Source: a virus | Strand: one strand, 5' to 3' | Virus record (IMG/VR): IMGVR_UViG_3300034073_003725 | Coordinates: 1-37,669 of that record | Length of the DNA: 37,669 nt | Shown: piece after piece, positions 13,225 to 20,468 of the stretch | Position numbering within the stretch: the first letter of the stretch is position 1 | Layout of the letters: each line of letters opens with the position of its first letter | The notes under the pieces: generated by a model | The model's database searches: none | The model's input: only the letters and a program-made list of their open reading frames with translations | What the model was told of the DNA's origin: nothing | Position numbers and translations under genes: made by a program

Positions 13225-13918
13225 AGCTAATATCATGATAAAGAATATCGTAAACCTCTATCTTGACACCCGATAACTTGCTAAGCATTTCAGCGTATTC
13301 ATCAGCAGACTCCATTAGTTCGTCTGGCGTCAAGATAGTCACGCCAAGCAGGACTCCTTTTGCTTGCCTCTTCTTGTCTTTGTCTGTTGACGGATAAGCC
13401 TCCAGCGCTTTCTGAACAAATGTCAAAGAGTCTATGTCATTCTTTGCTGATATTGTTTTAAATAATGAGTAAATCTGGCTACATGACTTTCTCGCGCTTT
13501 CTTCGTCAATGCCAGGAGTCGCGTCTACCTCATTAAAGAAAGGTGCTTGCATCTCACCAAAGTAAATCTTCCATAGATCACCAATGCCCAAGGGGTTGCC
13601 TTCGGGATCTGTCATTGGCAGCTTGTTCTCCCAGTCCTCTTTGCGCGTACCGCTTGGAATTCCAGCTAAGCCTCTATTGATTTCCCATATCTTTTTGTTG
13701 ACCAATGCTACTGAATACAATGGAAAGCCGGTCAGGTTCTTTGTCGCTCCTCTCTTCAGTGTGGAAATCTGTGAAGAGTGCAACCACCTTTCCCCGCTGA
13801 CTGCATGGGCCATTGACATGAACTGAACATGTTTGAAGTCATTGACAGCAAGGAACTGTCGAATGAGCTGGCCCAGTGCAGCCTGCCCCTTCGTGACTTG
13901 CGCTTCTAGGTCAATCAT
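13205..13918 (-). CDS. Hypothetical protein, candidate lysogeny-type regulator
   Basis: This 237-residue protein has an N-terminal helical region with GERWLHSSQISTLKRGATKNLTGFPLYSVALVN (about 42-75) that reads like a DNA-binding HTH with a basic recognition segment. The middle (about 85-130) and C-terminal acidic helices do not resemble a known family, and no RecA-type autocleavage Ala-Gly/Ser-Lys pattern is evident. It is transcribed away from the replication operon across a 299-bp region holding an early-type promoter and an 8-bp inverted repeat, which is the layout of a repressor gene. Its 3' end overlaps the end of 12553-13224 by 20 nt. The regulatory role is inference from context. Confidence 0.5.
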   Translation of the reverse strand: MIDLEAQVTKGQAALGQLIRQFLAVNDFKHVQFMSMAHAVSGERWLHSSQISTLKRGATKNLTGFPLYSVALVNKKIWEINRGLAGIPSGTRKEDWENKLPMTDPEGNPLGIGDLWKIYFGEMQAPFFNEVDATPGIDEESARKSCSQIYSLFKTISAKNDIDSLTFVQKALEAYPSTDKDKKRQAKGVLLGVTILTPDELMESADEYAEMLSKLSGVKIEVYDILYHDISSKVDID

Positions 13919-14079
13919 GTTTGTTGGTTAATTGCAATTCCAAGCGGATCCGATCAAGATCATTGCCGCCTTCTCTGAAACACTAGCAAATCAATGCAAC
14001 GCCAACCACCGCACAGTCATTAGCTTTCGTTTTTCATCGGATGTTTATGATTTTTTTAGCTTTTTCTTCCTAAAACGGG

Positions 14080-14127
14080 CATGACACTTGCCCTTGCCTT
14101 GACAAGGCCATTTCAACGTGTCATGAT
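14080..14127 (+). promoter_or_regulatory. Early-type promoter for the replication operon with 8-bp inverted repeat
   Basis: Plus strand -35 TTGACA (14099-14104), 17-nt spacer, -10 CATGAT (14122-14127). CATGACAC (14080-14087) and GTGTCATG (14118-14125) form a perfect 8-bp inverted repeat flanking the -35 and overlapping the -10. GCCTTGACAAGGC, a smaller palindrome, is centred on the -35. Good operator geometry for a repressor. GGGCG/CGCCC (14138-14142 and 14158-14162) can pair near the transcript 5' end. The rest of the 299-bp gap (13919-14217) shows nothing else clear. Confidence 0.65.
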
Positions 14128-14217
14128 CATGCCGGTTGGGCGTCGAAGGGTTCCCCCCGCCCTACAGCTGTTTTCCTGGGCTGCACTTTTGCGCCTGTAT
14201 CCATCGTTTTTGCTTTC

Positions 14218-17200
14218 ATGTCATTTGACATTCGTGACCACCTGGATCGACTTGAGCCCAATCCGCGAGAACATGGAAAGTATTTCTGCCCCGCTTGTGG
14301 CGGTCACAACCTTTCCGTCAATCTGGCCACTGGTGCCTACAACTGCTGGGCAGACGATTCTGAGGAACACCGTGCGCTGATTCGCGACAACCTCAGCCCT
14401 GCCAAACCAGTCCCGGTCAAGGCATCGCCTGGCCAGAGCAAGTGGGACTACTTCACTATTGATGGATCTGTGGCCGCTACGGTGACGCGCACCGACTTTG
14501 CGGATCATCGACCAAAAGAGGTTCGGCGCTGGCAGCAGCCTTCTCTGATCGGTGAGATTCTCCCCCTCTACTGGGAGCAATGTGTTGCCCAGTTTGATAA
14601 GGATGGCGGTCGAGTATTTGTGGTCGAAGGTGAACGGTGCGCTGATCTGATGCGCGGCCTGGGACTGAATGCGATCACTTTCATTGGTGGCTCTACCGGC
14701 TACAAAAAGGAACTGTACTACGATCTGCTGTTTCAGATTCGTGACTCGCTAGTTCTCTGTCCAGATATGGACAAGCCTGGCGTCAAGTTCATGGATTCTA
14801 TTTCCCAGGACTTTCCTGATGCTTTGTGGTGTTACGTTCAGGGACCAAACTACTTCTATTGGGGTGCGGAACGCTTACCGGAAAAGGGTGGCTATGATCT
14901 TGCCGATGCGATTGCCAATGGCGCTGACACCTACAAGATTATCTCATGGATTCATCGGCGTCAATCATTTGCGCTGACAGGTAAAGCGCTCCAGGTTGAT
15001 GTAGAGGTCAACGATATGCTGGATGGCCTCCAAAGGGTCTTTATTGATGCAACTGATCTAGCGGTTCGCGAGCTGAAAGTTGCACAGTATCTGCGCCAGT
15101 CCGGTTTGCGTGACCTGGGATGGACGATTCAGCGTGCCATGAAGCACTGCGCTTGCGTTCAGTCCCAGCAAGGCGTTGTGGAGGTTCTCGACGCTCACGA
15201 CCTGCTGTCGATGCCTACAAAGCGTCCGCGCTGGATTATTCCTGGTTTTCTTCCTGCAGCTTCTGTAGTGCTTTTGGGTGCATCCGGCGGAACGGGAAAG
15301 GCTCAACCCTTGGATGCCAAGGTTTTAACGCCCAATGGCTGGCGAATGATGGGCAGTCTTAAAGCAGGTGATAAGGTTATCGCTGGAAATGGAAAGCCGA
15401 CCACTGTTTTATCGGTGTTCCCTCAGGGGGTGAAGGACATCTACAGAGTAACTTTTTCCGATGGTTCAGCTACAGAATGCTGCGATGAGCATTTGTGGTA
15501 CACGGAAACATATTGTGATCGCTCGCGGAAGCGCCAAAAAGGTAGTATTAAAACCCTGAAGCAGATTCGGGAGACAATTCGTTGCGGAAAGAGGCAAAAT
15601 CGCAATCACTACATACCCACTCCGGGGCCTGTCGAATTTGCGTCTCAGCCGGTTCACCTGGACCCATGGGTATTAGGTGCCTTGATTGGGGATGGAACTC
15701 TATACGACGGCACACCACGCTTTACAAGCGTTAGCACGACTGTTCTTCTTGAAATGAATAACAGGCTAGAGGGTGTGGGTAAGCTTGCTTACATCAATGG
15801 TAATCCCGCCAAGGCTCAGTCCTTCAGCATTTGCGGTGTCGGGACTAGAAGCCAAAGAGGGCGGGTCTATCAGGATAACGAAGTCCTGAACGCGCTAAGG
15901 GAATACGGTCTTGCCGGAAAGAAATCCTCGGAAAAGTTCGTGCCGCAAGAGTATCTATACAATACTGTTGAGGTACGTCTTGCCGTACTCCAAGGATTGA
16001 TGGATACGGATGGGACCGTAGACAGATCTTCTACTTCATTCACTTCTGTTTCAAGACAGCTCGCGGAAGATGTGAGGTTTCTTGTCTGCTCCCTTGGCGG
16101 CACCGCTACTATTGCAACCCGTACAACTACATACACTCACAATGGTGAAAAACGGCTTGGTCAGTCAAGTTATCGAGTCACCTTTAAACTACCTTCTCAG
16201 TTTTGCCCTTTCCTGGCCGAACTAAATCGCAGGTCAAAGTGGAATCCGCCGACAAAGTATCCACCTCAGCGGGTTATTGACAAAGTTGAGTATGTTGGCA
16301 GAAAAGAGGCGCAGTGTATTTACGTTGAGGATAGCGATCATCTTTATGTTACCGATGATTTTATCGTTACGCATAACACCACCCTCTGCTACAACCTGGC
16401 CAAGCACGTAGCCCTTGGCGAGGAATGGAGCGAGCTACCTGTCGTGCGCGGAAAGGTGTTGATCATCAGCACTGATGAAAGTAGTCACGACACCAAGGAG
16501 AAGCTACAAACGATAGACATAGCTAGCGTACCCCGTGGTGGAGTTAGCTTTATCCGTTTTTGGCGTTTCTCTCAGATCGACATTCTTGAAGAGAAGATTC
16601 GGCAGATTGAGCCCTCCCTGGTCATCATTGACAGCCTGACCAGCACCACGGCTGGTATCGCGGCTGATCGCACCAGCTCCAGCGCTGGCGACTGTCTCTA
16701 TGAGCTGCGCGATATTGCAGAGCGGTACGAGTGCTCTTTTGTCGTCTTGCATCACCTGAACAAGCAAGATGAATTTCGTGATTCCACTACCTATGTGGAC
16801 AATGTGAGCGAAGCTTGGAAGTTGACGCGGGACAAGAAAGATGGTGACTTTATTCTTGACTATCAAAAGAGCCGTTCAGGCTTCCAGGGCAAGCTTGTCT
16901 TGCGTCGGAAAATTGAGCGCTATTGCTGGTATATCGTCGGCTCCCTTGGAACCGAAAATAGCTGGCACAGTCAGATGAAGGTGGCTCGCTGGATTAACAC
17001 GAATCTCAACATTGCCGGAACACAGCACTGGCTTACCAATCACGACATTTCTGATCGCATCAACCTTCCGCTTAGTGAGATCAACGAGGCTCTTATCACG
17101 CTTCGCCTTAGCGGGTTGATCGCCTGCGACACCACGATTGTTGCGGGTCGAACTGTCCGACGTTTTGCCGCATGGAACGCACCTCGCTTCGCCGTTGATC

Positions 17201-17412
17201 CCACTACGGTTACTCCGCTATTTCCTTCTGCAGTTGATGTTGATGACAGCTATGACGATTTGCTGCTCATGGTTAGACAGGCCTATGTCAATGAGACAAA
17301 GGCAGAGGAAATGTGCCAAATGCTGGAGACTTTCGCCTGGCCCGATGGGGGTCAGCGCAAGTTCTGGCAGCTCCTGGATCCTGAGCTGAAAACCTGGCTG
17401 AAGGCTGCCTAG
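14218..17412 (+). CDS. Primase-helicase (zinc ribbon, TOPRIM, RecA-like ATPase) interrupted by an intein
   Basis: This 1064-codon frame leaves about 705 residues after removal of the 359-residue intein. The N-terminal zinc ribbon is CPACGGH (C24, C27) with C43 and H51. The TOPRIM primase-like domain is VFVVEGERCADL (E137), then CPDMDKPG (D183, D185). A RecA/AAA_25-type helicase follows with Walker A GASGGTGK/TT, split after K361 by the intein, and Walker B LVIIDSLTS at about residue 800, then LHHLNKQ. A C-terminal winged-helix region (NHDISDRINLPLSEINEAL) follows. It would prime and unwind DNA at the phage fork. ATG 14218 lacks a Shine-Dalgarno and follows an 84-nt leader. Confidence 0.88.
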   Translation: MSFDIRDHLDRLEPNPREHGKYFCPACGGHNLSVNLATGAYNCWADDSEEHRALIRDNLSPAKPVPVKASPGQSKWDYFTIDGSVAATVTRTDFADHRPKEVRRWQQPSLIGEILPLYWEQCVAQFDKDGGRVFVVEGERCADLMRGLGLNAITFIGGSTGYKKELYYDLLFQIRDSLVLCPDMDKPGVKFMDSISQDFPDALWCYVQGPNYFYWGAERLPEKGGYDLADAIANGADTYKIISWIHRRQSFALTGKALQVDVEVNDMLDGLQRVFIDATDLAVRELKVAQYLRQSGLRDLGWTIQRAMKHCACVQSQQGVVEVLDAHDLLSMPTKRPRWIIPGFLPAASVVLLGASGGTGKAQPLDAKVLTPNGWRMMGSLKAGDKVIAGNGKPTTVLSVFPQGVKDIYRVTFSDGSATECCDEHLWYTETYCDRSRKRQKGSIKTLKQIRETIRCGKRQNRNHYIPTPGPVEFASQPVHLDPWVLGALIGDGTLYDGTPRFTSVSTTVLLEMNNRLEGVGKLAYINGNPAKAQSFSICGVGTRSQRGRVYQDNEVLNALREYGLAGKKSSEKFVPQEYLYNTVEVRLAVLQGLMDTDGTVDRSSTSFTSVSRQLAEDVRFLVCSLGGTATIATRTTTYTHNGEKRLGQSSYRVTFKLPSQFCPFLAELNRRSKWNPPTKYPPQRVIDKVEYVGRKEAQCIYVEDSDHLYVTDDFIVTHNTTLCYNLAKHVALGEEWSELPVVRGKVLIISTDESSHDTKEKLQTIDIASVPRGGVSFIRFWRFSQIDILEEKIRQIEPSLVIIDSLTSTTAGIAADRTSSSAGDCLYELRDIAERYECSFVVLHHLNKQDEFRDSTTYVDNVSEAWKLTRDKKDGDFILDYQKSRSGFQGKLVLRRKIERYCWYIVGSLGTENSWHSQMKVARWINTNLNIAGTQHWLTNHDISDRINLPLSEINEALITLRLSGLIACDTTIVAGRTVRRFAAWNAPRFAVDPTTVTPLFPSAVDVDDSYDDLLLMVRQAYVNETKAEEMCQMLETFAWPDGGQRKFWQLLDPELKTWLKAA
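15301..16377 (+). mobile_element. Class 3 intein with LAGLIDADG homing endonuclease in the Walker A motif
   Basis: In-frame 359-residue insertion (residues 362-720) between GTGK and TT of the helicase P-loop. It begins with Ala, not Cys/Ser: AQPLDAKVLTPNGW. Block B reads CCDEHLWYT (H425, W427), block F QCIYVEDSDHLYV (C700), and block G FIVTHN then T721. Trp B:12, Cys F:4 and Thr +1 form the WCT triad of class 3 inteins, in which the block F Cys starts splicing. Both LAGLIDADG helices are intact with their acidic residues (VLGALIGDG and LQGLMDTDG), so it may still home. The P-loop position means the helicase should be inactive until splicing. Confidence 0.9.
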
Positions 17413-17430
17413 CCTCAGCTGGACAAGGGC

Positions 17431-17459
17431 TTGACACACAGGCCTGACCGTGATACCTT
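17431..17459 (+). promoter_or_regulatory. Early-type promoter for the RecT/SSB operon
   Basis: Plus strand: GGACAAGGGC then -35 TTGACA (17431-17436), 17-nt spacer ending in TGACCGTGA, -10 TACCTT (17454-17459). Transcript start predicted about 17466. It belongs to the same family as the elements in the left arm. Confidence 0.7.
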
Positions 17460-17470
17460 ATTGACTGTCC

Positions 17471-17481
17471 GAGCAACGCTC
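17471..17481 (+). promoter_or_regulatory. 5'-leader mini stem-loop with compensatory stem (GAGC-AAC-GCTC)
   Basis: GAGC AAC GCTC, perfect 4-bp stem at about +6, then C and ATG. The second base pair is A-T where other loci have G-C, both sides having changed, while the AAC loop is kept. Confidence 0.5.
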
Positions 17482-17482
17482 C

Positions 17483-18523
17483 ATGACTTCATCTGAACTT
17501 GCAACGCGCAATGGCGCATCCTCTGATATTGCCTGGTCCGACGATCAACGCAAGTTGGTTGCCAGCGTTATCGCTCCTGGCTGCAATACTGACGAACTGC
17601 GCCTTTTTGCTTATCACTGCCAGCGGACTGGCCTCGATCCTTTCTCCAGGCAGATCTACGCCATCAAGCGTGGCGGAAAGATGACCGTCCAGGTTTCGAT
17701 TGACGGTCTTCGGGCTATCGCTGAGCGCACTGGTGAGCTTGGCGGCTCACAGCGATTCTGGTGTGGAACTGATGGCCAATGGCAGGAGGTATGGCTTGAT
17801 GATAAGCCTCCCTCTGCGGCCAAATGTGTGGTTTACCGCAAGGGCTGCCCCCATCCCTTCGTTGGCGTTGCCCTCTTCCGTGACTACAACGCTGGCCAGG
17901 GGCTATGGACGAAGATGCCCAGCGTGATGCTGGGCAAGTGTGCCGAAGCTCAGGCGCTGCGCTCTGGCTTTCCTGCTGATCTCTCCGGTCTTTACACTAC
18001 GGAAGAGATGGATCAGGCCGATCATCGCGCTGTTGAAGTCAATGTCGTGCCTGCACCCGCTGTCAATCCACCTCAAGAAGTTCAGCCTGCTCCTGTAACC
18101 AGTGCTCGTCCTGCTCCTCCTGTGCAGCCCCCTGCCGCTTCTCAGCCTGAAGTGGTTGACGTGGAAGCGAACGAGGCACCTCCAGCGGCAGAGCCTGCAG
18201 AGGCGTCGGTTGCTGCCCCTGTGAGCATCGAAGAGCGCCTTCTGGCAGCGGTCAATCGACTGTCCGCTACAGGGAAGCGTGCTCTCATCAAGGCTTACAG
18301 CTCCATTCTGGCCTTTTCTGACATCGAAACTGTCGATGACTTTCTCGGGGTTGCTTACAAGAATGATCCCCAGGTTCATCTCAATGGATTGACTGATAAC
18401 GCCATTGCTGCATTGAACCAGGGCAAGCATCCTCGTACCAATGAGCAACTGGTCAACAAGCCTGGTCGCCGTCCCGCCGCAGGGCAGGCCTCTGAGCAGG
18501 ATCCTGAAAATCCCTTCGGTTGA
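17483..18523 (+). CDS. RecT/Bet-type single-strand annealing recombinase
   Basis: This 346-residue protein's N-terminal 180 residues follow the phage Bet family: LRLFAYHCQRTGLDPFSRQIYAIKR, then KMTVQVSIDGLRAIAERTGE (about 66-85), then KCVVYRKG and MPSVMLGKCAEAQALRSGFP. It anneals complementary single strands during recombination-dependent replication or repair. A long Pro/Ala-rich linker (about 190-250) leads to a helical C-terminal region. The protein ends in an acidic tail with a terminal Phe (DPENPFG), similar in style to the SSB tail of this phage (DDIIPF). The ATG lies directly after the leader hairpin. It is followed 4 nt later by a small gene. Confidence 0.88.
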   Translation: MTSSELATRNGASSDIAWSDDQRKLVASVIAPGCNTDELRLFAYHCQRTGLDPFSRQIYAIKRGGKMTVQVSIDGLRAIAERTGELGGSQRFWCGTDGQWQEVWLDDKPPSAAKCVVYRKGCPHPFVGVALFRDYNAGQGLWTKMPSVMLGKCAEAQALRSGFPADLSGLYTTEEMDQADHRAVEVNVVPAPAVNPPQEVQPAPVTSARPAPPVQPPAASQPEVVDVEANEAPPAAEPAEASVAAPVSIEERLLAAVNRLSATGKRALIKAYSSILAFSDIETVDDFLGVAYKNDPQVHLNGLTDNAIAALNQGKHPRTNEQLVNKPGRRPAAGQASEQDPENPFG

Positions 18524-18527
18524 TCAC

Positions 18528-18746
18528 ATGAATCCAACCGAGCACGTCATTTTCACCCTTGCTTTTCATCTCACCAAAAGTCCAGACTTCACTCTGGATG
18601 TGATCAAAAGAGGCCTGCAGGTTGCTCAAGCTTGCGCGATGGACTCCACAAGTTCTGACGAGTTCAAAGCCCTCATGGAGACTCGCGCCAACCAGATCCA
18701 CAATCTTAGTGAGGACGAACTTCGCAAGGATCTCGATCATGGCTGA
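18528..18746 (+). CDS. Small hypothetical protein
   Basis: This 72-residue protein starts at ATG 18528, 4 nt past the recT-type stop; the frame is open upstream to 18441 but that would overlap recT. It is largely helical, with no known motif: HVIFTLAFHLTKSPDFTLDV, then MDSTSSDEFKALMETR, then LSEDELRKDL. It is in the recombination operon between the annealing protein and SSB. An accessory role is a guess from position only. Confidence 0.55.
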   Translation: MNPTEHVIFTLAFHLTKSPDFTLDVIKRGLQVAQACAMDSTSSDEFKALMETRANQIHNLSEDELRKDLDHG

Positions 18747-18921
18747 CCAGCTTTATCCCTACGCAATGCGTCACTCCGTCTCAGGGGAAATTCTTTACAA
18801 GCTCTATGCAACACACAATCAAATCAACAGAGCCAATGACAATCTCGACTCCTCAACCGCGCTGGCCAGGTTTGTCCCCATTGCGGGTCAGCCGGTTCCG
18901 CTACCTGCTGCTCGGTCCTGA
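18739..18921 (+). CDS. Small hypothetical protein (start overlaps preceding stop)
   Basis: The ATG at 18739 opens a 60-residue frame (MADQLYPYAMRHSVSGEIL) that overlaps the previous stop by 8 nt. The N-terminal part looks like a normal helical protein. Its last 28 codons overlap the following ORF in another frame, which is unusual for this compact but otherwise non-nested operon. No family recognised. It could be real, or its 3' part could be a shadow of the next gene. Confidence 0.4.
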   Translation: MADQLYPYAMRHSVSGEILYKLYATHNQINRANDNLDSSTALARFVPIAGQPVPLPAARS

Positions 18922-19078
18922 TGGATTCTTCAAAGACTCCGAAGGGCGCATCGTCGCCACCTCCACGCCGAGGGAAGCCACTTCCTTTGTGGATGTGGAT
19001 ATTGCTTCTCAGCGGGGTCAGGCGTTGATTCAGTTGGGATTCCCAGTTCAGCGCATCGTCTACCTTGACTGCGCCTAG
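18836..19078 (+). CDS. Small hypothetical protein overlapping the preceding ORF by 86 nt
   Basis: This 80-residue frame starts at ATG 18836 (MTISTPQPRWPG). The well-formed part begins about residue 20: RFRYLLLGPDGFFKDSEGRI, then SFVDVDIASQRGQALIQLGF, then VYLDCA, a compact alternating strand-helix sequence. In-frame TTG codons at 18872 and 18881 would shorten the overlap with 18739-18921. It is 53 nt upstream of ssb. The function is unknown; the regular composition suggests it is coding. Confidence 0.5.
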   Translation: MTISTPQPRWPGLSPLRVSRFRYLLLGPDGFFKDSEGRIVATSTPREATSFVDVDIASQRGQALIQLGFPVQRIVYLDCA

Positions 19079-19131
19079 GCAATCACAAGCCTGACCATTT
19101 CAAAAGTCTATTCATCCCCCCTTTAAGCATC

Positions 19132-19518
19132 ATGTCTCTCTACGCCAGCGGACTTGTTCGGGTCATTACCGATCCCGAAGCAAGGTATTTTGAAAGCGGT
19201 ACATCCGTCGTCAAGTTCTTCGGAGGCCTCAGTGAAGGCAAAGACAAGGACGGCGAATACATCAAGAATGGTATTGATGTTGAGGCCTGGAACAAGACGG
19301 GTCAGGTCATCATGGATTACGCCCCCAAGGGTTCTGTGATTCACGTCAGCGGCAACGTTGTTCGTGAAGAATGGATGGACAGGGAAACAGGGGCCAAGCG
19401 CAGCAAGCACGTTCTCAAGGCCTCGCGAGTCGAGCTGCTGTCCAAGAACAGCACTCCTTCAAGTTCAACAGCTTCCCCTCTTGATGACTCTTCTGAGGAT
19501 GACATCATCCCCTTCTGA
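19132..19518 (+). CDS. ssb: Single-stranded DNA-binding protein
   Basis: This 128-residue SSB has one OB-fold (residues about 1-105). It shows the usual start SLYASGLVRVITDPEARYF, the core VDVEAWNKTGQVIMDYAPKGS and GNVVREEWMDRETGAKRSKH, then VLKASRVELL. A short Ser-rich linker leads to the acidic tail DDSSEDDIIPF, which in bacterial SSBs recruits partner proteins. It coats single strands during phage replication with the primase-helicase and the RecT-type protein. ATG 19132 follows a pyrimidine-rich stretch with no Shine-Dalgarno. An intrinsic terminator follows 16 nt after the stop. Confidence 0.92.
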   Translation: MSLYASGLVRVITDPEARYFESGTSVVKFFGGLSEGKDKDGEYIKNGIDVEAWNKTGQVIMDYAPKGSVIHVSGNVVREEWMDRETGAKRSKHVLKASRVELLSKNSTPSSSTASPLDDSSEDDIIPF

Positions 19519-19534
19519 TCTCTAGCACCGTTGC

Positions 19535-19559
19535 GGGGGAGTTACATGCTCCCCCTTTT
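19535..19559 (+). terminator. Intrinsic terminator after ssb
   Basis: GGGGGAG (19535-19541), 7-nt loop, CTCCCCC (19549-19555), then TTTT. Perfect 7-bp GC-rich stem. The T-run is short, so termination is probably partial, as genes continue downstream in the same direction. Confidence 0.7.
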
Positions 19560-19563
19560 GCTC

Positions 19564-19725
19564 ATGGCCGCCATTCAGCGAAGCAAGTTTCTCTGCAAAG
19601 TCTCCCTTCCTGGCAATGCTGTTGAGAATGTCGTAATTGCTGCCTACACAGCTTCTTCTGCCAAGCAGATTCTTTCAAACAAATTCCCGAAAGCACGCGG
19701 GATTCTAGTGCTTAAAACCATCTAA
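19564..19725 (+). CDS. Small hypothetical protein
   Basis: Start taken as ATG 19564 (MAAIQRSKFLCKVSLPGNAV), giving 53 residues; earlier ATG 19546 and TTG 19531 lie inside the terminator hairpin. The sequence alternates strands and one helix (VVIAAYTASSAKQILSNKFP), like small proteins of the CxxVxxxG type seen near phage replication genes, but no family is recognised. It ends 4 nt before the next gene. Confidence 0.5.
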   Translation: MAAIQRSKFLCKVSLPGNAVENVVIAAYTASSAKQILSNKFPKARGILVLKTI

Positions 19726-19729
19726 ACTC

Positions 19730-20119
19730 ATGCAACGTCGTCGCGTTTCGATCCGCACTGAAAACAGGATCTGGGATCTTCGTTCTCAAGGTTATCCCAG
19801 TGAACATATCGGCGCCATTGTCAATGTTTCTCCAGCCACCATCTCAAGAACTATTCGGCGTGTAGCCAGGCGTCCACCCCTGGAGCTTGACCCAATTCGC
19901 CGTGGTCGTGGCCATTCTTTTCTTGATGATGATCAAGTGAGCGATATTCGCTCTCGCTGGCGCAATGGTGAGTCCCAGTTCAGTATTGGCAAGCGGTATT
20001 CACTTTCACAGACAAGCATCAGCTTGATCTGTAGTGGCAAGAGCTACTCCGCAAGTGAAAATCAGGCTGTGGTGCTGTCGTTTCCCTTTTCCTTTGGAAA
20101 CCGCCTCATGGTGAGCTGA
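19730..20119 (+). CDS. Double helix-turn-helix DNA-binding protein
   Basis: This 129-residue basic protein has two HTH units. The first is at about 7-42 (NRIWDLRSQGYPSEHIGAIVNVSPATISRTIRRV). The second is at about 66-100 (QVSDIRSRWRNGESQFSIGKRYSLSQTSISLICSGKSY). The arrangement resembles the N-terminal DNA-binding halves of transposases or resolvases, and also phage HTH proteins with a trailing basic loop, but no catalytic domain follows. It probably binds DNA as a regulator. The stop is 1 nt before the next ATG. Confidence 0.65.
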   Translation: MQRRRVSIRTENRIWDLRSQGYPSEHIGAIVNVSPATISRTIRRVARRPPLELDPIRRGRGHSFLDDDQVSDIRSRWRNGESQFSIGKRYSLSQTSISLICSGKSYSASENQAVVLSFPFSFGNRLMVS

Positions 20120-20120
20120 T

Positions 20121-20468
20121 ATGGCTAATCCAGCCAAGCGCAAGGGTGATTCTGCCGAGAGGGAGGCCGCTGATCTGCTCAGCCAGATCACTGGCTTTCC
20201 TGTCAGGCGCAAGCTTGGTGCTGGACGCCAGGACGACGTGGGGGATCTTGATGGGATCCCCAACCATGCGGTGCAGATCGCCAACTGGGCCGATACCGCC
20301 GCTGCAGCCCGCATCAAGCCCAAGGGTGCCCAGGTGCAGGCCGACAATGCCGGAGCTGACTTTGCCGCCACCCTGGTGCGGTTCCGTGGCGGAACCTGGC
20401 GGGTGGTGCTGACCGTTGAGCAGTGGGCCGCTTACCTCAAGGCCATCAACGAGGATTCAGCCGCTTGA
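20121..20468 (+). CDS. Holliday-junction-resolvase-like (Hjc/PD-(D/E)XK) protein with altered active site
   Basis: This 115-residue protein's N-terminus KRKGDSAEREAADLL (catalytic Glu of the ERE motif), then RRKLGAGRQDDVGDLDGIP (the G-D Asp), match Hjc-like resolvases found in phage operons. The expected third motif, a strand with E/Q-x-K, reads AVQIANW: the Lys position is Ala. So it may be inactive or a diverged subfamily. The C-terminal half GADFAATLVRFRGGTWRVVLTVEQWAAYL is a well-formed domain. It follows the double-HTH gene by 1 nt and overlaps the convergent integrase by 23 nt. Confidence 0.65.
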   Translation: MANPAKRKGDSAEREAADLLSQITGFPVRRKLGAGRQDDVGDLDGIPNHAVQIANWADTAAAARIKPKGAQVQADNAGADFAATLVRFRGGTWRVVLTVEQWAAYLKAINEDSAA

